NCBI GenBank assembly: GCA_020851035.1
Contig: JADZDM010000005.1
Span: 527,049 to 591,048 of the forward strand
Reading direction: 5' to 3'
DNA length: 64,000 nt
DNA from: Gemmatimonadaceae bacterium
GTDB lineage: Bacteria; Gemmatimonadota; Gemmatimonadetes; Gemmatimonadales; Gemmatimonadaceae
Shown here: one piece after another, positions 1 through 8,428 of the stretch
Numbering within the stretch: position 1 is the first letter of the stretch
How the letters are laid out: every line of letters starts with the position of its first letter
Made by a program: the position numbers and the translations under genes
Notes under the pieces: model-generated
Database searches by the model: none
What the model was told of the DNA's origin: nothing
The model's input: the letters and a program-made list of their open reading frames with translations, nothing else

Positions 1-1
1 C

Positions 2-1108
2 CATGACAGCACCGGTGAGATGGACGGGTTCGAGATGGTGGTGAACAACTGGGACACCGAGACCCGCGAGTTCAAGTACGTGGGCGCCGAGACCGACGCC
101 GAGCTGCAGCGCAACGACGCGCGCGGGCTCCGCTTCAAGCTGTTCGAGCCCTGCCGTCGCGAGGTCACGGTGCGCATGGGCTACGTGGACGAGATGCGGA
201 CGATGCTCACCGGCACCGTCACCACGATGGAGCCCACCTTCCCCTCCGGCGGTGCACCGACCCTGACGGTGCGCGGGCTGAACGTGCTGCACCAGCTCCG
301 GCGCAAGCCGTACGACTTCGCCTGGGAGAAGGTCACCGACAGCGAGATCGCGAAGAAGCTGGCCACGCTGAAGGACGACGAGACGCAGCTGAAGCGCTTC
401 CCGCTGCCGGTGGAGGTGGACCCGGCGGTGGACGGCAAGGAGCCGCGGCTGGAGTACATCGCCCAGAAGAACCAGACCGACATCGACTTCCTGTACAGCC
501 GCGCCCGCGAGCGCGGCTACGTGATCTTCATCATGGAGGAGTCGAAGACGCGCAACGGCACGGTGCGCCCGCGCCGGCTGTACTTCGGCCCCCCGCATGG
601 CGGGCAGGGCGTGGTGCTGCGCGACGTGATCTACCGGCTCGAGTGGGGGCGCTCGCTGATGGAGTTCAAGCCGACGCTCACCACCGCGAGCCAGGTGAAG
701 TCGGTGACCGTGCGCGGCTGGGACCGCGCCACCAAGAAGCCGATCGAGGAGAAGGTGGACCTCGACGACAAGGAGCTGAACCGCAACAAGGACCTCCACC
801 GCCTGCTCGGCAGCTGCGACCCGCACGACGACATCGTGGTGGACCTGCCGGTCTTCACCAAGGAGCACGCCCGGGACGCGGCCCGCGCGCGGCTGCTGGA
901 GGTGGGGCGTACGATGGTGAAGGCCAGCGCCACCACCATCGGCCTCCCCGACCTGCGCGCCGGTCAGCTGGTGGCGATCGGCAACCTGGGCTCGCGGTTC
1001 AGCGGCGTGTACTTCGTCACCGACACCACCCACAGCATCGGGGAGTCGGGCTACACCACGCAGTTCAACTGCTACCGCGAAGACGAGTGGCCGGAGTGGA
1101 AGCGATGA
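2..1108 (+). CDS. Phage late control D (gpD)-like spike hub protein, 5' end cut by window edge
   Basis: This is the gpD-type hub of a contractile injection system, the part that sits under the tube and carries the spike. The frame is open right to the window edge and an acceptable residue string continues upstream of the first ATG at 20, so the true start is probably outside the window. About 368 residues are visible. The N-terminal part has the beta-rich hub character (GYVDEMRTMLTGTV at about residue 60) and the middle carries an IAQKNQTDIDFLYSRA stretch typical of gpD/VgrG hub domains. The stop overlaps the start of the gpV gene (ATGA), which indicates translational coupling. In Afp/PVC systems hub and gpV base are fused in one VgrG-like protein, whereas here they are two genes. 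Family assignment is by motif recognition and gene order. Confidence 0.88.
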   Translation, partial: HDSTGEMDGFEMVVNNWDTETREFKYVGAETDAELQRNDARGLRFKLFEPCRREVTVRMGYVDEMRTMLTGTVTTMEPTFPSGGAPTLTVRGLNVLHQLRRKPYDFAWEKVTDSEIAKKLATLKDDETQLKRFPLPVEVDPAVDGKEPRLEYIAQKNQTDIDFLYSRARERGYVIFIMEESKTRNGTVRPRRLYFGPPHGGQGVVLRDVIYRLEWGRSLMEFKPTLTTASQVKSVTVRGWDRATKKPIEEKVDLDDKELNRNKDLHRLLGSCDPHDDIVVDLPVFTKEHARDAARARLLEVGRTMVKASATTIGLPDLRAGQLVAIGNLGSRFSGVYFVTDTTHSIGESGYTTQFNCYREDEWPEWKR

Positions 1109-1572
1109 ACTCCCCCTCCGGCGTGGTCATCGGCATCGTGGAAGACGTGGACGACCCCGACAAGCAGGGGCGCATCCGCATGACGTTCCCCTGGATGGGC
1201 ACGAACGTGCGCAGCGCGTGGGCGCCTGTGAGCACGCCGATGGCCGGTGACGACCGCGGCAGCTTCATGATGCCCGAGGTCGGCGACGAGGCGCTGGTGG
1301 CGTTCGAGCACGGCGACTTCGCCCACCCGTTCGTGCTCGGCTTCCTCTGGAGCGGGGCGGACCATCCGCCGGAGAGCGACACCCAGCTGCGCATCATCCG
1401 CACCCCCGGCGGGCACGAGCTGCGCTTCGAGGACACGCCCGGCGCGAAGAAGGTCGTGGTGAAGACCGAAGGGGGGCTCTCGCTCACCATGGACGACGCC
1501 CAGCAGTCGATCACCATCACCGGCGGCGGCCGCTCCGTCACGATGCAGGCCGGCCAGGTGAAGATCGCATGA
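1105..1572 (+). CDS. Phage baseplate assembly protein V (gpV)-like spike base
   Basis: A 155-residue protein that would form the OB-fold and beta-helical base of the central spike. The N-terminus reads SGVVIGIVEDVDDPDKQGR, the usual gpV/gp5 OB-fold opening, followed by RIRMTFPWMG and a PEVGDEALVAFEHGD segment. The C-terminal third (TPGGHELRFEDTPGAK onward) is the short repeated beta-strand region seen in trimeric spike proteins. It starts at the ATG that overlaps the stop of the gpD-like gene, and its own stop overlaps another ATG at 1569. It likely binds the gpD-like hub above and the PAAR-like protein below. No unusual features. Confidence 0.88.
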   Translation: MNSPSGVVIGIVEDVDDPDKQGRIRMTFPWMGTNVRSAWAPVSTPMAGDDRGSFMMPEVGDEALVAFEHGDFAHPFVLGFLWSGADHPPESDTQLRIIRTPGGHELRFEDTPGAKKVVVKTEGGLSLTMDDAQQSITITGGGRSVTMQAGQVKIA

Positions 1573-1649
1573 CGACCACGCTGCCGATCACGCAGGGTGC
1601 CCCGGCGCCGCAAAGCACCGCAACGGAGGCGACGTGCCGAAGGTCCTGA
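1569..1649 (+). CDS. Possible 26-residue micro-ORF coupling gpV to the PAAR-like gene
   Basis: An ATG overlaps the gpV stop (ATGA) and opens a frame of 26 codons ending inside the start of the PAAR-like gene. It would encode a Thr/Pro/Ala-rich peptide with no recognisable domain. Its only plausible role is to carry ribosomes across the 61-base gap to the next gene. The next gene has its own GGAGG at 1625-1629, so this reading may be unnecessary. Low confidence as a real gene. Confidence 0.2.
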   Translation: MTTTLPITQGAPAPQSTATEATCRRS

Positions 1650-2347
1650 CCACCTCCGCCGTCATCACCTGTCCGCATGGGGGCGTGGGCACCACGATCC
1701 CGGCCACGCCGCTCGTGGACGCCGGCGGCATCGTCACCGGCGAGGGGGACACGGGCACGCTGACCTGCGTGTTCCTCCCGCCCTGCGTGGGCTACACGCT
1801 GCAGTCGATGGGGCTCAACGCCTCCACCATCGCCGGACGCAAGGTGATCCTCGCCACCGACATCCAGAAGAGCGTGACGGGCATGCCGCTCACGATCACC
1901 GAGACCACCACCTTCGTGGACGACAGCTCGCCGGCCCCGCTCCCCGCCGGCGCCAGCACCGCTGAGGCGGAGCCGGCGATGCTCGACCTGGCGCCGCCGG
2001 TGGTGGTGGCCGTGCCACCCGCGGTGGCGTTCGTGACCGCCACGATGCTCCCGGCGACGATGGTGGTGACCTTCACGCTCACGGCACCGTTCCCGCTCTC
2101 GTGGGACCTGCGCGTGCTGGTGACCTCGCCACCCGGTGCCAGCATGGATGCCACCAACGGCCTGCCGACGGGCCTCGTGGTCGCGCCCGCCGGCGGCGCG
2201 TGGACGTCGCCGTCGCTCACCGTGACCAGCACGCTGTCGGCCGCCTTCATGGCCTCGCTCGGCCCGGGTGCACACAAGCTGTTCATGACCGGTGTCACGC
2301 AGCGCGGCGCGTCGGCGTATGCCGATGCCACGATCACGGTGAGCTGA
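1634..2347 (+). CDS. PAAR-like spike-tip protein with C-terminal extension
   Basis: A 237-residue protein placed exactly where eCIS clusters carry the PAAR tip. The GTG start at 1634 is supported by GGAGG four bases upstream. Residues 1-100 contain the PAAR/DUF4280-like opening VLTTSAVITCPHGG and conserved Cys residues (TLTCVFLPPC), which could coordinate metal at the needle point. Residues 115-237 are a Val/Thr/Pro-rich extension with alternating hydrophobics that looks like an immunoglobulin-like beta domain. Such extensions on PAAR tips often carry or bind cargo in related systems, but that role is inferred here. The gp25 gene starts one base after the stop codon. Confidence 0.72.
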   Translation: MPKVLTTSAVITCPHGGVGTTIPATPLVDAGGIVTGEGDTGTLTCVFLPPCVGYTLQSMGLNASTIAGRKVILATDIQKSVTGMPLTITETTTFVDDSSPAPLPAGASTAEAEPAMLDLAPPVVVAVPPAVAFVTATMLPATMVVTFTLTAPFPLSWDLRVLVTSPPGASMDATNGLPTGLVVAPAGGAWTSPSLTVTSTLSAAFMASLGPGAHKLFMTGVTQRGASAYADATITVS

Positions 2348-2348
2348 G

Positions 2349-2759
2349 ATGACCGCCCCGCGCGACACCCGCGAGTTCCTCGGGCTCGGATGGAAGTTCC
2401 CGCTGCAGGTCACCGCCGGCGGCAGCATCGCGCGCGCACGCTACGAGGTGCGGGTGGAGGAGTCCGTCTACCTGATCCTCAGCACCGCGAAGGGCGAGCG
2501 CGTGATGCTCCCCGAATTCGGCTGCGGCATCCACGACCTCGTCTTCCAGCCCAACACGCCGGCCACCATCGGGCTCGTGGCGCAGCAGGTGCGCCGCGCG
2601 CTGGTCCAGTGGGAGCCGCGCATCGACGTGCTCGACCTGGTGGTGGAGTCACCCCCCGGCGAGCCGACGCTGCTCCTGATCCGCGTGGGCTACCGCATCC
2701 GCGCCAACAACGCGCTCGCCAACCTGGTCTACCCGTTCTACCTGCGAGAGGGAGCCTGA
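2349..2759 (+). CDS. GPW/gp25 family baseplate wedge protein
   Basis: A 136-residue gp25-like protein, a wedge component that links the sheath to the baseplate. The N-terminal FLGLGWKFPLQV, the EESVYLILSTAKGERVMLPEFGCGI-type block split around residues 37-60 and the C-terminal YRIRANNALANLVYPFYL are the conserved gp25 features (lysozyme-like fold without catalysis, nucleating sheath assembly). Length matches the family. It starts one base after the PAAR-like gene and ends two bases before the J-type baseplate gene, so it is tightly operonic. Confidence 0.93.
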   Translation: MTAPRDTREFLGLGWKFPLQVTAGGSIARARYEVRVEESVYLILSTAKGERVMLPEFGCGIHDLVFQPNTPATIGLVAQQVRRALVQWEPRIDVLDLVVESPPGEPTLLLIRVGYRIRANNALANLVYPFYLREGA

Positions 2760-2761
2760 GC

Positions 2762-4711
2762 ATGCCGCCCGCACACAACCTGCCGGTCATCGACAACCGG
2801 CGCTACGACGACCTGTTCACCGAGCTGCGCACGCGCATCCCGCGCTACACGCCCGAGTGGACGGACTTCAACGACAGCGACCCGGGCATCACGCTGGTGC
2901 AGCTCTTCGCCTGGCTGGGCGACATGCTGCTCTACCGCATGGGCCAGGTGCCGGAGCTGAACTACCTCAAGTTCCTGGAGCTGCTGGGGATCGAGCTGCG
3001 CGCCGCCGAGCCGGCGATCGCGGAGATCACCTTCCCGCTGGCGGCCGCCGCCACGCAGCCGTTCGTGATCATCCCGCGGCGCACCCAGGTGACGGCCGAG
3101 GCGCCGGGCTCGCCGGCCCCGGTGGTGTTCGAGACCGACCGGGCCATCACCGCGATCGCTGCACGACTGTCGTCGGTGCAGGCCTTCGACGGGTTCGCGT
3201 TCGAGGACCTGAGCGCCGCCAACACCAGCGCACTGGAGTCCTTCGCCCCGTTCGGCAACGCCGCCGGCATCGACTCGGCCCTCTACCTGGGCTTCGAGAC
3301 GGCGGCACCGTTCCCGCAGGTGGAGCTGGACCTGGCCTTCGTCACCGCCGCGGCGTCGGCGCCGAAGAGCGTGAACTGCGCCAGTGGCACCTCGGCACGG
3401 TTCGCATCCGCCCGCATGGTGTGGGAGTACTGGAACGGCAGCGACTGGCGCCCGCTGGACCTGCTGGTGGACGAGACCCTCGCCTTCACGCGGTCGGGCC
3501 ACGTGCGGCTGAAGACGCCGGCGGCGGGGGTGATGGTGGCCGACGTGATCGGCGAGGTGGCCGCAGCGCGCACCTGGATCCGCGCGCGGCTGGTGCAGGC
3601 GCAGTACGAGCGCGCCCCGCAACTGCGTGCCATCCGCACCAACACCGTCTCGGCGACACAGGCGCAGACCGTGCGCAACGAGGTGCTGGGCGGCAGTGAC
3701 GGGCGCGCGAACCAGGTCTTCCGCCTGGCGAGCGCACCGGTGCTGGCGGGCACGCTGCGTCTCGAGGTGAACGAGGGCGACGGGTTCGCGGCGTGGACGG
3801 AGGTCACCGATTTCTTCGGCGCTGCCGGCCGCGACCGGGTGTTCGCGCTGGACCGCACCACCGGCGAGGTGCGCTTCGGTGACGGCAACCACGGCGCCAT
3901 CCCGGTGGGGAACAGCGACCTGCCGGCGAGCAATATCGTGGCCCGCGAGTACCGATTCGGCGGCGGTACCGCCGGCAACCTCGCTGCCGGTGCCATCAAG
4001 ACGCTGGTGGGCAGCATCACCGGCGTGGACGCGAATGCGATCACGAACCAGCAGCCCTCCGTCGGCGGGCGCGCCGAGGAGTCGCTGGCCGAGGCGAAGC
4101 TGCGGGCACCGAGTGCGATCCGCAGCCGCGGGCGCGCGGTGACGGCGCAGGACTACGAGCAGCTCGCGATCGAGGCCGGCACCATCCGCCGCGCCAAGGC
4201 GCTGCCGCTCTCACATCCCGACTTCCCGGGCGTGCAGGTGCCGGGGGTGGTGAGCATGATCGTGGTCCCCGATGGCACCGCGCCCAACCCCGTGCCCAGC
4301 GAGGGCACGCTGCGGATGGTCTGCGCGGCGCTGGAACCGGCGCGCGTGATCACCACCGAACTGTATGTCGTGCCGCCGGTGTACCGGCAGGTGCGGGTGA
4401 CCACCGACGTGGTGGTGGATGACCGCGCCGACCTGGCCGCCGTGAAGACGGCAATCACGTCCGCGCTGCTGCAGTACTTCCATCCACTGGTGGGCGGCGA
4501 GGACGGGCAGGGGTGGCCCTTCGGCGGCGACATCTTCTACTCGCGGGTGTACGGCCGTGCGACGGTGCCGGGGGTGCAGAGCATCGAGCGGCTGGTGATC
4601 GCGCTGGACGGCATCGAGGCCGCGCCCTGCACGAACGTCGCCCTCTGCGACGGCGAGCTGGCGTACTCGGTGGACCACGTGGTGCGCGTCGCATACGCCT
4701 CGGGGAGCTGA
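2762..4711 (+). CDS. Baseplate J-like wedge protein (Afp11-like)
   Basis: A 649-residue putative baseplate assembly protein. The N-terminus (PVIDNRRYDDLFTELRTRIP, then YTPEWTDFNDSDPGITLVQL and FAWLGDMLLYRMGQVPE) is the characteristic opening of the large J-type wedge protein in eCIS and related tails. The C-terminal half contains VGGRAEESLAEAKLRAPSAI and SRGRAVTAQDYEQLAIEA, which match the conserved baseplate J core. It would form the ring around the spike hub and attach fibres. The ATG at 2762 follows a GGGAGCC segment and lies two bases past the gp25 stop. A long open frame extends upstream of this ATG through gp25 but in the wrong frame, so it is not part of the gene. Confidence 0.93.
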   Translation: MPPAHNLPVIDNRRYDDLFTELRTRIPRYTPEWTDFNDSDPGITLVQLFAWLGDMLLYRMGQVPELNYLKFLELLGIELRAAEPAIAEITFPLAAAATQPFVIIPRRTQVTAEAPGSPAPVVFETDRAITAIAARLSSVQAFDGFAFEDLSAANTSALESFAPFGNAAGIDSALYLGFETAAPFPQVELDLAFVTAAASAPKSVNCASGTSARFASARMVWEYWNGSDWRPLDLLVDETLAFTRSGHVRLKTPAAGVMVADVIGEVAAARTWIRARLVQAQYERAPQLRAIRTNTVSATQAQTVRNEVLGGSDGRANQVFRLASAPVLAGTLRLEVNEGDGFAAWTEVTDFFGAAGRDRVFALDRTTGEVRFGDGNHGAIPVGNSDLPASNIVAREYRFGGGTAGNLAAGAIKTLVGSITGVDANAITNQQPSVGGRAEESLAEAKLRAPSAIRSRGRAVTAQDYEQLAIEAGTIRRAKALPLSHPDFPGVQVPGVVSMIVVPDGTAPNPVPSEGTLRMVCAALEPARVITTELYVVPPVYRQVRVTTDVVVDDRADLAAVKTAITSALLQYFHPLVGGEDGQGWPFGGDIFYSRVYGRATVPGVQSIERLVIALDGIEAAPCTNVALCDGELAYSVDHVVRVAYASGS

Positions 4712-4719
4712 GGCGCGCC

Positions 4720-6921
4720 ATGACGAGCTTCCCGATGCTGCCTCCTGTGCCGCGGCCACCGCACGACCCCAGCGTGCTCACGCTCGACGCCGGCCGCGGG
4801 TGGCGTGCGGCGTTCCTGGATGCGGCGGTGATCGCGGCGCGAGACGGGGCGCTGCAGCTCGACCTCACGGCCGGCGCACGTGACCTGCACGAGCCGTCGG
4901 GCAGCCTGGGCGGACTGGTGCCGCCGGCGTGGGTGACCGTGAGCGAGGCCGGCGACATCTGGCTGCTGGACCGGGCCTCGGGCCGGCTCGCGAAGTTCGA
5001 TGACTGCGACTGCCGGTTCGTCACGGTGCCGCACACCGGTGGACTGGGCGTCGGGGCGCGGCAGTTCACCGACCCGCGGGGCATCGTGGCGACATGCGGC
5101 AACCTGGTGGTGGTTGATCGTGGTGCGGCGCGCCTGTCGGTGTTCTCGCAGCGCGGCTACGCCCTGCGTGAGCACGTGACGCCACCCGCCAGCGCGCAGC
5201 CCGTGCCCTGGCAGCCCACCTGCATCGCCGCCGATGCACACGGGCACCTCTACGTCGGTGATCCGGCCAACGGTGCCGTGCACCGCTTTTCCACGCGGGG
5301 TGTCTGGCTCTCCGCGCTGGTGGGCCTTGGCGACGTGCAGCACCTGGCGGTGGACCGGCACAACCGGCTGTACGTGGTCGTGTCCACGCTCGCGGAGGTG
5401 CTGGTGTTCGCGCATGACGGCACGCCGCTGGAGGCCGCGACCTCGCGGGATGCCATCGCCCGGCGTTTCGCGCCGCTGCCGTTCCGGGTGACGCCGGCGG
5501 GTGTGATCGATTTCTCGCACCACCACGACTGCTGCTGCGAGGCGTTCGATGCCACCGGCGCGGCGCTGCCCGGTGGGGCGCCGGCCACGAAGGTCACGTT
5601 CGCCACGGCGGGCAGCTACCGGAGCGCGCCGCTGGACAGCGACATCGCACAGTGCCAGTGGCACCGGGTGACGCTCACCGCGGCAATTCCACCGGGCTGC
5701 AGCGTGACGGTGTACACGCGCACGTCGGAGCTGGCCGAGCCGGACGACCTGGTGGCGGCGCTGCCGGACGCGGCGTGGGAGACGCGCGCCGTGGCGCGGC
5801 GTGCGGCGGGCAGCGATGGCGCCTGCGTGGAGTGGGACTGCCTCGTGCGCAGCGGGCCCGGTCGGTTCGCGTGGCTGGAGCTGCGCCTGCAGGGCGACGG
5901 CAAGGGCACGCCGCGGGTGCACTGCGTCACGATCGAGTCGCCGCGGGTGTCGCTGTCGCGGTGGCTGCCCGGCGTGTTCGTGCACGATCCCGATGCCGGC
6001 GACTTCACCGATCGCTTCCTGTCGCTCTTCGACACCACGCTGCGCTCGATCGAGTCGCGGCTGGACCTACAGGCCGGCCTGTTCGACCCGCGGTCCACGC
6101 CGGCGGAGTCCCCGTCGGCCGGTGCGCCGGACTTCCTCTCCTGGCTGGCGGGGTGGGTGGGGATCGCGCTCGACCGGAGCTGGCCCGAGGCGCGGCGACG
6201 CGAGTACCTGCGCCGCGCGCCGGCGCTCTTCGACGAACGCGGCACGGTGGCCGGGCTGCGGTCCATGCTGCTGCTGTACCTGGGCCTGCGCGACGACCGG
6301 CGGGAGCCGTCGACGGGCGGCGGGTGCGGGTGTGCAGCGACCGCGGCACGCTGCGAACCGCGCGTCGATCCCTGTGCAGCGCCGCCACCGCGCCACGCCC
6401 ATCGCGCACCGGCGCTGCTGCTGGAGCACTGGCGCCTGCGCCGCTGGCTGTTCGTGGGCGGGGCGCGGCTGGGAGAGGACGCGGCGCTCTGGGGCAACGC
6501 CATCGTGAGCCGCAGCCGGCTGGGTGACGGCGCCCGCACCGGCGTCACGCGCCTCATCGGCACGCAGGATCCCTTCCGCGACCCGATGCACGTGTACGCC
6601 TCGACGTTCACGGTGTTCGTGCCGGCGAGCCTCGCCTGTGATGCCACGGCACGGCGCGGACTGGAGGCGCTGCTGCGCGACGAGAGTCCGGCGCACACGC
6701 GGTGGCACCTGGAGTACGTCGCGCCGCGGTTCCGCGTCGGCGTGCAGTCGATGATCGGCTACGACTCCGTCGTCGGCCGCTACCCGGCGCCGGGCGTCAC
6801 GGTCGACCAGTCCACACTCGGGCGCTCCACCATCCTCGGCGGGCCACCCGGCGATCCCGTCACTCCACCGCTGCGCGTCGGGACCTCCGCGCGCATCGGC
6901 AGCACCACGACCCTGCAATGA
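4720..6921 (+). CDS. Beta-propeller fused to phage tail protein I-like domain
   Basis: A 733-residue protein starting at the ATG eight bases past the baseplate J gene. Residues 50-260 contain NHL/SMP-type propeller repeats (GDIWLLDRASGRLAKFD, LVVVDRGAARLSVFS, GHLYVGDPANGAVHRFS and RLYVVVSTLAEVLVFA). Residues 420-525 carry the tail-protein-I-like domain (FTDRFLSLFDTTLRSIESR, then LSWLAGWVGIALDRSWPEA, RRAPALFDERGTVAGLRSML). The C-terminal 130 residues (VYASTFTVFVPASLACDATA onward) are the conserved end seen in such eCIS tail proteins. A Cys-rich insert (GGGCGCAATAARCEP) sits near residue 530. It likely closes the baseplate and exposes the propeller outside for binding, an inferred role. Confidence 0.85.
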   Translation: MTSFPMLPPVPRPPHDPSVLTLDAGRGWRAAFLDAAVIAARDGALQLDLTAGARDLHEPSGSLGGLVPPAWVTVSEAGDIWLLDRASGRLAKFDDCDCRFVTVPHTGGLGVGARQFTDPRGIVATCGNLVVVDRGAARLSVFSQRGYALREHVTPPASAQPVPWQPTCIAADAHGHLYVGDPANGAVHRFSTRGVWLSALVGLGDVQHLAVDRHNRLYVVVSTLAEVLVFAHDGTPLEAATSRDAIARRFAPLPFRVTPAGVIDFSHHHDCCCEAFDATGAALPGGAPATKVTFATAGSYRSAPLDSDIAQCQWHRVTLTAAIPPGCSVTVYTRTSELAEPDDLVAALPDAAWETRAVARRAAGSDGACVEWDCLVRSGPGRFAWLELRLQGDGKGTPRVHCVTIESPRVSLSRWLPGVFVHDPDAGDFTDRFLSLFDTTLRSIESRLDLQAGLFDPRSTPAESPSAGAPDFLSWLAGWVGIALDRSWPEARRREYLRRAPALFDERGTVAGLRSMLLLYLGLRDDRREPSTGGGCGCAATAARCEPRVDPCAAPPPRHAHRAPALLLEHWRLRRWLFVGGARLGEDAALWGNAIVSRSRLGDGARTGVTRLIGTQDPFRDPMHVYASTFTVFVPASLACDATARRGLEALLRDESPAHTRWHLEYVAPRFRVGVQSMIGYDSVVGRYPAPGVTVDQSTLGRSTILGGPPGDPVTPPLRVGTSARIGSTTTLQ

Positions 6922-6951
6922 ACGCCCGTCCGCTGCCACCCCGGAGATTCC

Positions 6952-8421
6952 ATGTGCCATGACTCGACGACGTGCCCCGACTGTGACTTCGGGCCACTGG
7001 CGCGCAACCACTACTTCACGGGCAAGCTGCTGGTCGAGCGCGATTTCCGCGACGAGCAACGCTTCTTCGTGGACAAGCTGCGGCTGCACCACGCGCGGCT
7101 GCACGGCTGGGGCGTGGTCTGCGGGCTGAAGGTGGTGCCGCACGCCAACGCCGCCTGCCGCACCCGCTATGTCTGCGTGCAGCCGGGCACCGCGGTGGAC
7201 TGCTGCGGCCACGACATCCACCTGCGCGAGCTGGAGTGCATCGACCTGCACGCCATCCCCGCCGTGAAGGCGCTCCTCGACGCCGGTGACGCCGAGACCG
7301 GGCACCGGCTGCAGGTGTGCATCCGCTACCGCGAGTGTCCCACCGAGGACATCCCGGTGCTCTACGACGAGTGCGGTTGCGACGACACGCGCTGTGCGCC
7401 GAACCGCGTGCTGGAGAGCTTCCGGCTCGACGTGATCGTGGATGCGCCGGTGCCGCCGGCGGCGCCCGCCCCGGGAGCATGTGCCGACCTGTGGAACGAG
7501 GCGATCGAGGGCTGCGACGACTGCGAGGACGAGAACTGCGTCATCCTCGCCACCATCGCCAACTGGCACGTCGGTGACGCGATCGGGACGGCGCAGATCG
7601 ACAACGTCACCGACCGCCGCATCCTGCCGAGCGTCTCGGCGATCAAGCGCGTGCTGGACTGCGTGCTGACGACGGGTGGCGGGGGCGGCGGTCCGGCGGG
7701 GCCAACGGGGCCAACGGGGCCTCAGGGTCCGCAGGGGCCGGTAGGGCCACAGGGTCCCGCAGGGCCGCGCGGCCCGGTCGGCCAGGACGGACGCAACGGC
7801 GCCGACGGCTTGCCGGGCCTGCCCGGGCTCCAGGGGCCACCCGGCCCCGGCCTCGAGGCGGACCTCACACGCATCATCGCGCTCAGCTGGCGGCACGACC
7901 GAGACAGCGGCCAGCTGCTCGCGATCCTCGACCCGAACGGGCGGCCGCTCGGTCGCGGCATCGTGGTGGCCTTCAGTGCTGAAGTGCAGTGGGACAGCAC
8001 GGTCGCCTCGCACGTGTTCGAGGCGCTCGCCCGGCAGGACCTGTTCATCGACAACAAGAGCGGGCAGTTCGACTGCCGATGCCCGCTGATCACGCCGCAC
8101 GTGGCGGTGGATGCCACGATCGTCGGCACCGTGGTCACGCAGGCGGTGGCGCTGGCGGCGCCCGGTGCGGCACCACCGGGCGGCCTGATGAAGGCGCTGG
8201 CGCTGCTGATCGACGACAAGGCGCGCATCCAGCTCGAGCGACCGGACAGCGGCGGCCTCTTCGTGCGCCTGCGCGGCGACTTCGTGGTGGACCGAGAGAA
8301 GCGCGCGATCGACGCGGAGTTCGTGCGGGCCGAGCTGCCGACGGGCGACCGGCCGTCGGGATCGGCGTTCGGCATCCAGGGCGGCACGTTCGAGAGCTGG
8401 TTCACGATCAAGCGGGGATGA
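6952..8421 (+). CDS. eCIS fibre-like protein with shared anchor motif and collagen-like stalk
   Basis: A 489-residue protein of no named family that I can assign. Residues 15-90 hold an anchor motif ([18 protein letters not shown], then [15 protein letters not shown] and [16 protein letters not shown]) that recurs in the next two genes. Residues 110-240 are a Cys-rich region. Residues 247-300 are 18 uninterrupted Gly-X-Y triplets, which would form a collagen-like triple helix and force trimerisation. The remaining 190 residues form a beta-rich C-terminal domain ending [16 protein letters not shown]. The order anchor, stalk, head is that of a receptor-binding fibre. Position just after the baseplate genes supports a fibre or appendage role, which is an inference. 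Confidence 0.75.
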   Translation: MCHDSTTCPDCDFGPLARNHYFTGKLLVERDFRDEQRFFVDKLRLHHARLHGWGVVCGLKVVPHANAACRTRYVCVQPGTAVDCCGHDIHLRELECIDLHAIPAVKALLDAGDAETGHRLQVCIRYRECPTEDIPVLYDECGCDDTRCAPNRVLESFRLDVIVDAPVPPAAPAPGACADLWNEAIEGCDDCEDENCVILATIANWHVGDAIGTAQIDNVTDRRILPSVSAIKRVLDCVLTTGGGGGGPAGPTGPTGPQGPQGPVGPQGPAGPRGPVGQDGRNGADGLPGLPGLQGPPGPGLEADLTRIIALSWRHDRDSGQLLAILDPNGRPLGRGIVVAFSAEVQWDSTVASHVFEALARQDLFIDNKSGQFDCRCPLITPHVAVDATIVGTVVTQAVALAAPGAAPPGGLMKALALLIDDKARIQLERPDSGGLFVRLRGDFVVDREKRAIDAEFVRAELPTGDRPSGSAFGIQGGTFESWFTIKRG

Positions 8422-8428
8422 GGCGGCC

